A stretch of 64,000 nucleotides of DNA, from assembly GCA_046049865.1 (NCBI GenBank), contig JBJOQO010000004.1, forward strand, positions 1 through 64,000, written 5' to 3'. This stretch comes from JANPCX01 sp046049865. GTDB taxonomy: Bacteria; Pseudomonadota; Gammaproteobacteria; Burkholderiales; Burkholderiaceae_C. This document shows, piece by piece, positions 33,795-42,167 of this stretch. Within the stretch, counting starts at the first letter, position 1. Each line of letters opens with the position of its first letter. Under the pieces are notes generated by a model, which worked only from the letters and a program-made list of their open reading frames with translations, was not told the origin of the DNA and did not search any database. The position numbers and the translations under genes are program-made.

Positions 33795-34097
33795 ATGATT
33801 CTTGAGCACGCCGACATCCGTATCCAGCCCGGCCAACAAGCGGCTTTTGAAGTGGCCATCGCCCATGGTGCCAACACCGTCATTGCCAAGGCCAAAGGTT
33901 TTCACGGCTTCAAGGTCAACAAAAGTGTCGAGTCGCCTGAGCGTTATGTCTTGATGATTTATTGGGAAACCCTGGAAAACCACACCGTGGATTTCCGCCA
34001 AGGCCCCCTCTTCGCACAGTGGCGCGCCATCGTCGGGCCTTTTTTCGCCGCACCTCCAGTGGTTGAGCACTTTGAGCTCGTGACCAAATCGGCGTAG
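33795..34097 (+). CDS. antibiotic biosynthesis monooxygenase (ABM) family protein
   Basis: 100 aa dimeric ferredoxin-like fold protein. Marks: MILEHADIRIQPGQQAAFEV, the conserved EVAIAHGANTVIAKAKGFHGF, SVESPERYVLMIYWETLENH (YxxxxxW segment) and VVEHFELV. ABM proteins are small cofactor-free oxygenases or heme-degrading enzymes; this one lacks features to place it. It lies 5 bases before queC and may be carried on the same transcript without a role in queuosine. Confidence 0.85.
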   Translation: MILEHADIRIQPGQQAAFEVAIAHGANTVIAKAKGFHGFKVNKSVESPERYVLMIYWETLENHTVDFRQGPLFAQWRAIVGPFFAAPPVVEHFELVTKSA

Positions 34098-34102
34098 ACC
34101 CC

Positions 34103-34849
34103 ATGAGCCTGATCCTTCCCCAACGCGCCCTGGTGCTTTTTTCCGGCGGCCAAGACTCCACCGCCTGTTTGGCCTGGGCGCTGAACCGCTATGAGTATGT
34201 TGAAACCATCGGCTTCAACTACGGCCAGCGCCATTCCGTCGAGCTGGCTTGCAGGCCCGTCGTTCGTGCCGAATTGCGCCAGCGTTTTCAAACTTGGTCG
34301 AATCGGTTGGGTCCCGACCACGAACTCGATCTGTCCTTGCTCGGGCAAATCTCGGACACCGCCCTCACCCAAGAACGCGCCATTGAAATGCGCGACAACG
34401 GCCTGCCCAACACCTTTGTGCCGGGTCGCAATCTGCTCTTCATGGGCTTTGCGGCCACCGTGGCCTACCGCCGCTCCTTGAGTGTGCTCGTGGGCGGCAT
34501 GTGCGAGACGGACTTCTCTGGCTACCCAGACTGCCGCGACAACTCGCTCAAAGCGCTGCAAGTCGCGCTGAGTTTGGGGCTGGATACACGGCTCACCATT
34601 GAAACCCCATTGATGTGGCTGGACAAAGCACAGACCTGGGCCCTCACCCACGCGCTCGGCGGTGACCCACTCAACGAACTCATCGTGGAGCACACCCACA
34701 CGTGTTACTTGGGCGACCGCAGTCAACGTCACGCATGGGGTTACGGCTGCGGCCACTGTCCTGCTTGCGACTTGCGCTCGAAAGGTTACGAGAGTTTCAT
34801 GAAACGCCCGCAAGTTTGGGGGCGTACCGACCCTTTAATGCTGGGCTGA
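34103..34849 (+). CDS. queC: 7-cyano-7-deazaguanine synthase QueC
   Basis: 248 aa. Converts 7-carboxy-7-deazaguanine to preQ0 with ATP and ammonia. The PP-loop is ALVLFSGGQDSTACLAWAL; GFNYGQRHSVELA follows; the C-terminal zinc site has Cys in HTCYLGD and GCGHCPACDLRSKGY. Overlapping order queC-queE-queD places it in the preQ0 pathway. queE starts 11 bases after its stop. No preQ1 riboswitch was recognised upstream; the preceding gene is only 5 bases away. Confidence 0.96.
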   Translation: MSLILPQRALVLFSGGQDSTACLAWALNRYEYVETIGFNYGQRHSVELACRPVVRAELRQRFQTWSNRLGPDHELDLSLLGQISDTALTQERAIEMRDNGLPNTFVPGRNLLFMGFAATVAYRRSLSVLVGGMCETDFSGYPDCRDNSLKALQVALSLGLDTRLTIETPLMWLDKAQTWALTHALGGDPLNELIVEHTHTCYLGDRSQRHAWGYGCGHCPACDLRSKGYESFMKRPQVWGRTDPLMLG

Positions 34850-34860
34850 GTGTTCCGAAC

Positions 34861-35505
34861 GTGTACAGCGTCAAAGAAATTTTCTACACCCTGCAAGGCG
34901 AAGGCGGCCAAGCTGGTCGCGCTGCGGTTTTTTGCCGCTTCGCAGGTTGCAATTTGTGGAGTGGCCGTGAGAGTGACCGCGCCAGTGCCATCTGCCGTTT
35001 TTGCGACACCGACTTTGTCGGCACCGACGGCACCGGTGGCGGCAAGTTTGAGCAAGCGGCCGCGCTCGCGCAGGCCATCGCATCGTTGTGGCCAAGCGCC
35101 ACACACAGCATCACGCAGCAGCGCCGTTTTGTGGTGCTGACCGGTGGTGAACCGTTGCTGCAAGTGGATCGCGCACTGCTGGATGCTTTGCACGATCAAG
35201 GATTTGAAGTGGCGGTAGAAACCAACGGCACCGTGGCTGCACCCGCAGGCATCGACTGGTTGTGCGTCAGCCCCAAAGCAGGTGCGCCTGTGGTGCAGCA
35301 GCACGGGCAGGAACTGAAGTTGGTATTCCCGCAAAACGGGATCGATCCCACCGAATTGTTGTCATGGGATTTCCAGCACTTTTTCCTGCAGCCCATGGAC
35401 GGCCCGAATCAGCAGGACAATACCCAAGCTGCGATCGCCTACTGCCAAGCCCACCCTCAGTGGCGTTTGAGCGTACAAACCCACAAGGTCATCGGAATCC
35501 GATAA
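34861..35505 (+). CDS. queE: 7-carboxy-7-deazaguanine synthase QueE
   Basis: 214 aa from GTG 34861 (reads M-YSVKEIFYTLQGEGG), chosen because this is the usual QueE N-terminus; no ATG fits nearby. Radical SAM enzyme that contracts 6-carboxytetrahydropterin. Its cluster motif is C-x14-C-x2-C (FAGCNLWSG ... AICRFCDT), the unusual spacing described for Burkholderia multivorans QueE instead of CxxxCxxC. VVLTGGEPLLQVD and VAVETNGTVAAP are SAM- and substrate-binding segments. Lies between queC and queD. Confidence 0.95.
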   Translation: MYSVKEIFYTLQGEGGQAGRAAVFCRFAGCNLWSGRESDRASAICRFCDTDFVGTDGTGGGKFEQAAALAQAIASLWPSATHSITQQRRFVVLTGGEPLLQVDRALLDALHDQGFEVAVETNGTVAAPAGIDWLCVSPKAGAPVVQQHGQELKLVFPQNGIDPTELLSWDFQHFFLQPMDGPNQQDNTQAAIAYCQAHPQWRLSVQTHKVIGIR

Positions 35506-35535
35506 ACCGCCCCACACCGCCACAGGACAGGCCAG

Positions 35536-35904
35536 ATGCTCTGCGAGTTGAGTCAACGTTTTTATTTTGAATCCGCCCACACCCTGCGCCGCAAGGTAGA
35601 GGCTGAAGGCAGCCGACGCATCCATGGCCACACCTACCATGCCGAGGTTTTTTTGCGCGGTGAAGTCAACACTGACACCGGTATGTTGGTCGATCTGGCC
35701 GAGGTGCGCGCTGCGATTGCGCAGGTGCGGGATCAGCTCGACCACCATTTTTTGGATGAAGTGGCTGGCCTGGGGCCTGCCACACTGGAAAACTTGTGTG
35801 TCTACATCTTTAAGCAGCTTTCGCCCCGGGTGAGCGGACTGTGTGCGGTGGCCGTCGAACGGCCCGCCAGCGGCGACAAATGCCGCTATTGCCCGGTCGC
35901 ATAA
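35536..35904 (+). CDS. queD: 6-carboxytetrahydropterin synthase family protein QueD
   Basis: 122 aa PTPS-fold enzyme (COG0720), expected to turn dihydroneopterin triphosphate into 6-carboxytetrahydropterin for queuosine. The zinc histidines are His15 (FESAHTL) and His30/His32 (RRIHGHTY); LDHHFLDE and the Glu in VAVERPASG complete the site. The QueD motif C-x3-HGH is here S-x3-HGH: Ser26 (codon AGC) takes the place of the catalytic Cys of E. coli QueD. Context after queE supports the assignment; the substitution makes the exact activity uncertain or lineage-specific. Confidence 0.88.
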   Translation: MLCELSQRFYFESAHTLRRKVEAEGSRRIHGHTYHAEVFLRGEVNTDTGMLVDLAEVRAAIAQVRDQLDHHFLDEVAGLGPATLENLCVYIFKQLSPRVSGLCAVAVERPASGDKCRYCPVA

Positions 35905-35968
35905 AGCCACTTGCAGCAGTCTTCCCATGAGCTGCTGCCGCCCCGGCCTTGTTCGCTGGAGTTGACTC

Positions 35969-36571
35969 ATGAAGTTGGTCAAATATGTTTTGGCACTGGC
36001 CTGCGCGTGGGGAGCGTGGAGCTGGTACAGCACGCGCCCCCTGTCCGACATACCGCCAGGTGTGGTCGCTCCGGCCGAGCCAGCACAAACGAACACCAGC
36101 GCGCCCGCTTTTCAGTATCAAGGCTTCACGATCACGCCCTCTGCACGATTCGACATGCGGGCACGGGTCTTGGCACGCAAAGACTACCGTTTGGATGCAG
36201 AAGCGGAGCTTTCACCCACCGATTTGGTGTTTGGTTGGGGGCAGATGTCCGATCCTCGTATTTACCAACAGCTTTCTATCAGCCAGAGCAACCGCTTTTA
36301 CTTTTGGCGCTATGAAGATGCACCGCCCATTGCGCCGGAGCAGATCATCCGATCCAGCGCCAACATGCACCTCATTCCCGCGAACGAAGCGGTCAAGGCA
36401 GCGTTGAAGAAAGTGCGTCCAGGACAGTTGATCCAACTATCAGGCCAGCTGATCAACGTCAGCAAGCCATCAGGCTGGCAATGGGTCAGCTCCTTGACAC
36501 GCGAAGATTCAGGTGCGGGTGCCTGTGAAGTGATCTGGGTTGAGCAGCTTGCGCCTGTCGCTTTGCCATGA
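35969..36571 (+). CDS. hypothetical membrane-anchored protein
   Basis: 200 aa, not assigned to a known pathway. An N-terminal signal anchor (VKYVLALACAWGAWSWYSTR) is followed by a Pro/Ala-rich linker and a periplasmic domain with YQGFTITPSARFDMRARVLA, DYRLDAEAELSPTDLVFGWG, SQSNRFYFWRYEDAPPI and NMHLIPAN. Similar conserved hypothetical proteins occur in many proteobacteria. No catalytic motif seen. It follows queD by 64 bases; co-transcription is possible but a shared role is not evident. Confidence 0.8.
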   Translation: MKLVKYVLALACAWGAWSWYSTRPLSDIPPGVVAPAEPAQTNTSAPAFQYQGFTITPSARFDMRARVLARKDYRLDAEAELSPTDLVFGWGQMSDPRIYQQLSISQSNRFYFWRYEDAPPIAPEQIIRSSANMHLIPANEAVKAALKKVRPGQLIQLSGQLINVSKPSGWQWVSSLTREDSGAGACEVIWVEQLAPVALP

Positions 36572-36660
36572 CCGAACCCCGGCCGTAGCTCCCCCGCGTG
36601 TGGAGTGCAGCAAGGTGATGTCTTTCTGCAACCAGTCCAAGCAACTCAGCGGGCCAAAAA

Positions 36661-36700
36661 TGGAAAAGCCCCGAACGGCGAACCGTGCGGGGCTTTCTAT
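36661..36700 (-). terminator. rho-independent terminator of tRNA-Phe
   Basis: On the minus strand, 8 bases after the tRNA 3' end, AAAGCCCCGCACGG pairs with CCGTTCGGGGCTTTT, giving a strong stem with a short loop, followed by the T-rich CCATTTTT. It points away from the tRNA and fits as its terminator. Confidence 0.85.
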
Positions 36701-36707
36701 GACAATT

Positions 36708-36783
36708 TGGTGGCCTGGGGCGGAATCGAACCACCGACACGCGGATTTTCAATCCGCTGCTCTACCAACTGAGCTACCAGGCC
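36708..36783 (-). tRNA. tRNA-Phe (anticodon GAA)
   Basis: 76-base cloverleaf on the minus strand. Acceptor stem GGCCTGG pairs with CCAGGCC, discriminator A, and the 3' CCA is encoded. The D arm (GCTCAGTTGGTAGAGC), the anticodon arm with loop around GAA in CGGATTGAAAATCCG, and the T arm (GGTTCGATTCC) are all intact. It has its own TATAAT box 11 bases upstream and a terminator downstream, so it is a single-gene transcription unit. Confidence 0.97.
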
Positions 36784-36794
36784 TCAAGCCCGCA

Positions 36795-36824
36795 ATTATA
36801 GCAAGACCTGGAGCTGCTTCAGAA
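36795..36824 (-). promoter_or_regulatory. sigma-70-type promoter of tRNA-Phe
   Basis: A perfect -10 box TATAAT lies at 36795-36800 on the minus strand, 11 bases upstream of the tRNA 5' end. The -35 region about 18 bases further (TTCTGA) is a weak match. A GC-rich stretch (GCGGGC) lies between the -10 box and the gene, like the discriminator of stringently controlled stable-RNA promoters. Confidence 0.65.
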
Positions 36825-36841
36825 GAAGCGAAATGAGCAAC

Positions 36842-37558
36842 TCACAGTGAACCGCGTTTATTGCGTGTCAGGTCGACGCCGAGCTGTTTGAGTTTGCGGT
36901 AGAGGTGGGTTCTCTCCAACCCCGTTTTTTCGGCGACACGCGTCATGCTGCCGTTTTCTTGAGACAGGTGAAACTCGAAATAACTTTTCTCAAAGGCGTC
37001 TCGCGCTTCTCGCAGTGGTCGATCGAGCGCGAACATTTGCTCGGGCTGTGGCCCGGCGGGTGGCTGTGGCAGATGAACTGTGCTGTGGTTGGGTACCACT
37101 GCATCCACAAAAACCGAGTTGTCGGGGCGGGCATACCCGGAAATCACGGGCAACGCGCCTTGGGACGACGGTGGGGATGCCAGGACGCGCGGCGCAGGTT
37201 TCACCAAGCTTTGTTCGACCGCCCGCAGCAGTTTTTGCAGGGTGATGGGTTTTTCCAAGAAGGCAACTGCACCAAACTTGGTTGCTTCAACCGCCGTGTC
37301 TATGGTGCCATGCCCACTCATCATGATGACAGGCATGCTGAGCTGCGAGCTGGCGCTCCATTCTTTGAGTAAGGTGACACCATCCACGTCGGGCATCCAG
37401 ATGTCGAGCAGCACCAAGTCTGGCCTCACGCGTTCGCGGTAGGCGCGGGCTTGGGCGGCGTTTTCCGCCAGGTCGACGGAGTGGCCTTCGTCGGTCAAGA
37501 TTTCAGATAACAAAGCGCGGATGCCGAGCTCATCGTCAACAACAAGAATAGTGGCCAT
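36842..37558 (-). CDS. NtrX-like response regulator without AAA+ domain
   Basis: 238 aa. Receiver domain at 1-120: ILVVDDELGIRALLSEILTD, phospho-acceptor Asp in LVLLDIWMPDVDG, Thr/Ser and Lys switch residues in VIMMSGHGTIDTA and AFLEKPITLQ. A Fis-type helix-turn-helix closes the protein (NGSMTRVAEKTGLERTHLYR, KLKQLGVDL). The linker where NtrX of alphaproteobacteria has the sigma-54 AAA+ ATPase is only about 75 residues and has no Walker motifs, the normal betaproteobacterial short form. Starts 6 bases after the partner kinase. Confidence 0.93.
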   Translation of the reverse strand: MATILVVDDELGIRALLSEILTDEGHSVDLAENAAQARAYRERVRPDLVLLDIWMPDVDGVTLLKEWSASSQLSMPVIMMSGHGTIDTAVEATKFGAVAFLEKPITLQKLLRAVEQSLVKPAPRVLASPPSSQGALPVISGYARPDNSVFVDAVVPNHSTVHLPQPPAGPQPEQMFALDRPLREARDAFEKSYFEFHLSQENGSMTRVAEKTGLERTHLYRKLKQLGVDLTRNKRGSL

Positions 37559-37564
37559 GGAACC

Positions 37565-39937
37565 TCAGAGTGCCCGCGCATCGGGTGGCGCGGCGGCGGT
37601 GGAAGGGGAAGAACCTGTGTGATTTTCACTGCTGTCTGCCGCAACGCCAACGGCAGCAAACTTTGAAAATGATAACGAAACTTGCGCGCCCCTTACCGCG
37701 GGGCCTTCGCTGTCGGTTTCTTGGGCACCCAAGAGGTTGGTCAAACGCACGCGTGCGCCATGTTCGTCGGCAATTTTTTTCACCACCGCTAAACCCAGTC
37801 CGGTGCCCTTTCCTTTGGGTTTGGTGGTGACATAAGGCTCAAACGCTCGACGCAGAACACTCTCTGGGAAACCCGGACCATTGTCCGCCACAAGCAAACG
37901 AACGGCGCGTACTGCCCCCGTTTCATTGCGCGCCAGCTCGGTGCGGACAATGACACGGCCACGTGGCAACTCGGCCACTGCGTCCAGTGCGTTTTGCACC
38001 AGGTTGTGGATGACTTGGCGCAACTGAGTGGTGTCACCTTCAATCATGGGCAACTCACCAGCCAGCTCAAAACGCAATCGACCGGCCTCCTGCTGGGTGG
38101 TGTAAAGCGACAGTACTTCATTGACCAATGCATTGAGGTCGATGGCTTTGAGCTGCGCCGCTGGCAAGCGGGCATAGTCGCGAAACTCATTGACCAGGGT
38201 CTTCATGGCCTGCACCTGGTTGACGATGGTGGCAACGGCGCGTACCAGCATGGCTTGGTCTGCGCCCTCCAGTTTCGCTTCGAGCTTGTGCTGCAGTCGT
38301 TCGGCGGAGAGTTGAATGGGCGTGAGCGGGTTTTTGATTTCGTGGGCCAGTCGCCGCGCCACCTCACTCCAGGCCTGGCTGCGCTGCGCGGAAACGACCT
38401 CGGTGATGTCATCGAACACGATCAACTTGGCGCCATTGGGCATGCGTGCGCCGCGTACCAAAAGTGTCAGGGTATCGCGCTCTGGGCCGTCCAGGTGCTG
38501 CATCGGCTGTGTGGTGGACTGCAATTCAAAGGAGTCTTGCCACTGGTCACGTTCACCCGCTTCGGGGTGGGTGGCGAGTGTTTCGAAACGCTGCTGCACG
38601 GACAAGCCGAAAGCCTCCAGGCTGGCCACTTCTCCGAGGGCGCGGCCTCGGTAGACCGACAGCGGCAGGCGCAGAATCCTTGTCGCTCCGGGGTTGACGG
38701 TGTCGATCAAACCATGTCGATCGAAAACGATCACCCCCGCAGTGAGGTTGTCCAAAATAGTTTGCAGATTGGTACGCGCGCCCTCCACTTGCGCCACGCT
38801 GCGTTGAACCAGGGCACGTGCGTCGGACAACTGCTCCGTCATGTCAGCAAAGGAGCGGGTCAAGCCGCCGAGCTCATCGCGCGACGCAAAAACTTGTTTG
38901 GCGCTGAGGTCACCTTGGGCCACTTGTTTCATGCCCTCGGCCAATAACAACAAGGGCCGCGCCAATTGGTTGGCGAGCATCACCGCCAAGAGCAACGCGC
39001 CAAACACCGCCAAAACCAATGCCAGCGTCAAGGTGCCGATGTACATCTGGCGCAAGCCCGCACGCGCCAGGCTGCGCTGCTGGTACTCGCGGTAGGCGGC
39101 CTGCACGGCCAAGGCGTTGGCCGCAATCGACTGCGGTACGAACTGGGTCACGTAGAGAAAGCGGTCTTGCTGGCGAAGATCGACGTTGGTGGTGGGTAAA
39201 TATGCCAAGGCCCGGATGCGGGGAGAAGTGGGCGAGCTGACGCCTGTGGCGGAGGCAGCAACGCTGGCATCATCTTCCAAGCCTTCAATCTGACTGGCCA
39301 CGCGAGAACTTCGGGCCTGGCGCAGCAGCGATGCAGCGGGGCGGTCGGGCGTCAAGGTCATGCCGCCCGAATCCATGCTGAGCAGCACCTGGCCAGTCGA
39401 TCCCACCACCGAAATGCCCTGTGCCGCGAGTTGTTCCCGGACTCGCTCCAACTGCAGAGGTTGCACGGGACCACCAGACTCAGCCAGACGCTCCGCAGCA
39501 AGCCGGGTCTTGCGTGCGAGTTCGTCAACCTGGGCGTCCAGCGTGCTGCGGCCCAAGTTCAACCCGGCATCCAGCGCGCCCTCTACTTTGACGTCAAACC
39601 AGCTCTCGATGCTGCGTGAAACGAACTGGAAACTGACCGTGTAAATGAGGACGCCCGGGACCACGGCCACAAGGGCAAAAATCGCTGCCAACTTGAGCAA
39701 CAAACGGCTACCAAACTTGCCCCGAAGCACACGCACCCAGAGCCGAATCGCGGTGATCGAAATAACCAGCACCAAGAGCGCTGCAACCGCCACATTGACC
39801 CAAAAAAGCCAAACATAGTGGCGCTCGTAAAAGTCGCGGTTGTTGGTGGCCACGGCCAGCAAAAAAGCCAACACCAAGCCGGTGCCCAAGGTGGCCACCA
39901 GGGAGACGATCCACATCCAACGCGATGTTTTGGTCAC
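37565..39937 (-). CDS. NtrY-like sensor histidine kinase
   Basis: 790 aa. Membrane part: several N-terminal helices (VSLVATLGTGLVLAFLLAVA and following), a periplasmic loop of about 180 residues, another helix (TLALVLAVFGALLLAVMLAN), then HAMP (ARPLLLLAEGMKQVAQGDLS), PAS (GVIVFDRHGLIDTVNPGATR), HisKA (RRLAHEIKNPLTPIQLSAER, phospho-His in AHEIKNP) and HATPase (HNLVQNALDAV, ADNGPGFPESVLRRAFEPYV, GTGLGLAVVKKI). Partner of the response regulator just downstream. The conserved order rsmB-DUF4390-ntrY-ntrX is typical of betaproteobacteria; signal unknown. Confidence 0.95.
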   Translation of the reverse strand: MTKTSRWMWIVSLVATLGTGLVLAFLLAVATNNRDFYERHYVWLFWVNVAVAALLVLVISITAIRLWVRVLRGKFGSRLLLKLAAIFALVAVVPGVLIYTVSFQFVSRSIESWFDVKVEGALDAGLNLGRSTLDAQVDELARKTRLAAERLAESGGPVQPLQLERVREQLAAQGISVVGSTGQVLLSMDSGGMTLTPDRPAASLLRQARSSRVASQIEGLEDDASVAASATGVSSPTSPRIRALAYLPTTNVDLRQQDRFLYVTQFVPQSIAANALAVQAAYREYQQRSLARAGLRQMYIGTLTLALVLAVFGALLLAVMLANQLARPLLLLAEGMKQVAQGDLSAKQVFASRDELGGLTRSFADMTEQLSDARALVQRSVAQVEGARTNLQTILDNLTAGVIVFDRHGLIDTVNPGATRILRLPLSVYRGRALGEVASLEAFGLSVQQRFETLATHPEAGERDQWQDSFELQSTTQPMQHLDGPERDTLTLLVRGARMPNGAKLIVFDDITEVVSAQRSQAWSEVARRLAHEIKNPLTPIQLSAERLQHKLEAKLEGADQAMLVRAVATIVNQVQAMKTLVNEFRDYARLPAAQLKAIDLNALVNEVLSLYTTQQEAGRLRFELAGELPMIEGDTTQLRQVIHNLVQNALDAVAELPRGRVIVRTELARNETGAVRAVRLLVADNGPGFPESVLRRAFEPYVTTKPKGKGTGLGLAVVKKIADEHGARVRLTNLLGAQETDSEGPAVRGAQVSLSFSKFAAVGVAADSSENHTGSSPSTAAAPPDARAL

Positions 39938-39954
39938 GATCTTAACCGGCGGCG

Positions 39955-40614
39955 CTACTCAAACCGCACCGTGTTCTCAAGCCGCAGATTCCACTCGGGC
40001 ACGCCACTGATGCCGATTTGCATGGGCCGCGGCAACAAGGTAGTGTCCAGCTTGTAGCTGAACGCGATGTAGTGGCGGGCACCGTCCTCAACGTCCCGCA
40101 ACTCAGCCAATTTCCAGCTGCTAACCCGGCGCATGGCAGCCAGGGCGTCGCTGAGGTTATCGAAATTCTGGTTCAAGCCACCAAAACTCACCCGGTACTG
40201 GCGGGCCAGGGGCTGGTAGGCCAGGCGCCAGGTGCGCGTGACCCGGGTCACACGTTTGTCGCGCCAGTACCAGCGCTCACGAATCAAGTCGGCTTCGGCC
40301 ACAAAGTGCAGCGGGGTGCCTTTGAGCAAAGCATCCTCTAGCAGCCGCGCCAACTCAAAACGCACCGAAAAACTCAAGGCCAAGCCGTCGTCACCCCGGG
40401 TCACCTCCACGTTGCTGAGCTCAATACCCGACGATGTGCTTTGCGCCCGAACGGGCTCACACCACCCGAAACACAGGCCAACAACCAGAAGCAGCGCCAA
40501 CGCCCAAGCTGGCGGGGCCCACCGCCGCCCTGGTTCTATCGTTTGTACGCTGACGAGGGGGCAAGCGAGCATGGAGCTTGTCTGGGCTTTGGGCGGCGGG
40601 TTGTTTGGTGACAC
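39955..40614 (-). CDS. DUF4390 family protein
   Basis: 219 aa. N-terminal hydrophobic segment (WALALLLVVGLCFGWCEPVR) as signal peptide or anchor, then the DUF4390 domain: IELSNVEVTRGDDGLALSFS, VRFELARLLEDALLKGTPLH, RERWYWRDKRVTRVTRTWRL, YQPLARQYRVSF. Function unknown; it is found almost always between rsmB and the ntrY-like kinase, so a role in that signalling system's periplasmic side is plausible. It directly follows rsmB with no gap on the minus strand. Confidence 0.92.
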   Translation of the reverse strand: MSPNNPPPKAQTSSMLACPLVSVQTIEPGRRWAPPAWALALLLVVGLCFGWCEPVRAQSTSSGIELSNVEVTRGDDGLALSFSVRFELARLLEDALLKGTPLHFVAEADLIRERWYWRDKRVTRVTRTWRLAYQPLARQYRVSFGGLNQNFDNLSDALAAMRRVSSWKLAELRDVEDGARHYIAFSYKLDTTLLPRPMQIGISGVPEWNLRLENTVRFE

Positions 40615-42069
40615 TCAGGGTGGCTGAACCCCCGAGGCTGTGGACTGCGTTTTGATCAACAAGGCATAAAAAAATCCGTCGGCGCCCGTTGCCGTTGAGG
40701 GGTTTTGGGCATCAGTTTTGGTTTTTTCAGGCTGGCTTTGATTGTCGTGCAGGGGCAGGTGGTGGCCGGGCCGAATGGCGTGGGGCAGGCATAAGGCACC
40801 ACTTTGGCGTTGCAAAAATGCGTCGATCTGGTCTTGGCCCTCGGCTTTGAAGACCGAGCAGGTGCAATAGAGCAAACGGCCGCCGGGGCTAAGCAGGGGC
40901 CACAGAGCGTCGAGCAACTGGGCCTGGATGCGCGCGAGCGCGGCGATGTCGGTTTCCCGGCGCAGCCAACGCACGTCGGGGTGGCGGCGAACGATGCCCG
41001 ACGCGCTGCACGGGGCGTCCAACAAAATGGCGTCAAACATTTGTCCATCCCACCAGGCGCTGGGCTGGCTGGCGTCGGCCGCCTGTAAATGGGCTTTCAG
41101 GCCCAGACGCGCCAGGTTCTCACCCACCCGAGACAGGCGTGATGCATCTTGATCCAGGGCCATGAGCTGCACATCGGCCAGCTCCAACAAATGGGTGGTC
41201 TTGCCGCCGGGCGCGGCGCAGGCGTCCAGCACCCGGGCCCCCTTGGGCAGTGGTGGCAGCGGCGGCTGGCCCGCATCCGCATCCAGGCCCAAAAGCCAAG
41301 GCGCGGCCCACTGCGCGGCAGCGTCCTGAACCGACACATGGCCAAGGTCAAACCCGGGCAATTGGTTCACCGGGCAGGGTTTGTCCAACACAATGGCTTG
41401 TGCGCCTGCGATGGTTCCGCCCATGCCCATGCCCTGCAGTTGCGTCAAATAGTCCTTTGCCGTGGCGTGGCGACTGCTGACCCTCAGCGTCATGGGCGCA
41501 CGCTGGTTGTTGTGGGCCAGCATGGCCTGCCAATGCTCGGGCCAGTCTTGTTGCAAACGGGTGATCCACCAGGCGGTGTGGTTGAAAGCAGCGACGGGTT
41601 GCTGCATCACACTTTGAACGATGTGGGTGTGTTCGCGCAAAAACCGCCGCAACACCGCATTCACAAAACCGCTGCTTGCCGCCTGCCGAGCTCGTGCCGC
41701 AGCCACGGCTTGGTTGACCAGGGTGTGCGGTTCGTAGCGTTCACTTGGCGCATCAGGGCTGTCTGATTCTGCCTCGGGTGCCAACAAGGCCAAGGCGGTG
41801 AGCAACAGCGCATCCAGCGCGGGAGGCGGGTTCTTCGGGGCCAGCAAACGCCGCACGGCCTGGGCAAACCCCAGCCGGCGCAGCACCTCAAAACTCAGTG
41901 CTTGGGTGCCTGCCCTGGCGGCACTGGGGCATTGGCCCAGAACCTCGGTGAGTGAACGCCCAGCCAGCACGGCTTGAACCGCGTCGGCGGTATGGCCTAA
42001 CAAGGTAGACAGCGGCAAAACGCTGCCAGGCGGGGAACGGGTCGATTTTTTGGGATGATGGGAATGCAC
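40615..42069 (-). CDS. rsmB: 16S rRNA (cytosine-967-C5) methyltransferase RsmB
   Basis: 484 aa. The N-terminal 160 residues form the NusB-like RNA-binding domain; the C-terminal part is a Rossmann methyltransferase with motif I VLDACAAPGGKTTHLLELAD, motif IV DAILLDAPCSASGIVRRHPD (PCSASG Cys) and motif VI TCSVFKAEGQDQI (catalytic Cys in the TC pair). It has some long insertions (for example around the VSSRHATAKDYL region) making it longer than the E. coli 429 aa. First gene of the rsmB-DUF4390-ntrYX run. Confidence 0.95.
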   Translation of the reverse strand: MHSHHPKKSTRSPPGSVLPLSTLLGHTADAVQAVLAGRSLTEVLGQCPSAARAGTQALSFEVLRRLGFAQAVRRLLAPKNPPPALDALLLTALALLAPEAESDSPDAPSERYEPHTLVNQAVAAARARQAASSGFVNAVLRRFLREHTHIVQSVMQQPVAAFNHTAWWITRLQQDWPEHWQAMLAHNNQRAPMTLRVSSRHATAKDYLTQLQGMGMGGTIAGAQAIVLDKPCPVNQLPGFDLGHVSVQDAAAQWAAPWLLGLDADAGQPPLPPLPKGARVLDACAAPGGKTTHLLELADVQLMALDQDASRLSRVGENLARLGLKAHLQAADASQPSAWWDGQMFDAILLDAPCSASGIVRRHPDVRWLRRETDIAALARIQAQLLDALWPLLSPGGRLLYCTCSVFKAEGQDQIDAFLQRQSGALCLPHAIRPGHHLPLHDNQSQPEKTKTDAQNPSTATGADGFFYALLIKTQSTASGVQPP

Positions 42070-42167
42070 CCCGGCAGTCTAAGGGCGAGTTTGGTTCGTC
42101 ATCACGCGCTTGCCTTGTGTCGGTTAACCTTGCCAGCCTCCCAGACAGAAGCACAAGAAAGCACGGA

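Noticed and set aside
34060..34103. preQ1 riboswitch upstream of queC
   Set aside because: Only five bases separate queC from the preceding gene; no aptamer-like fold seen.
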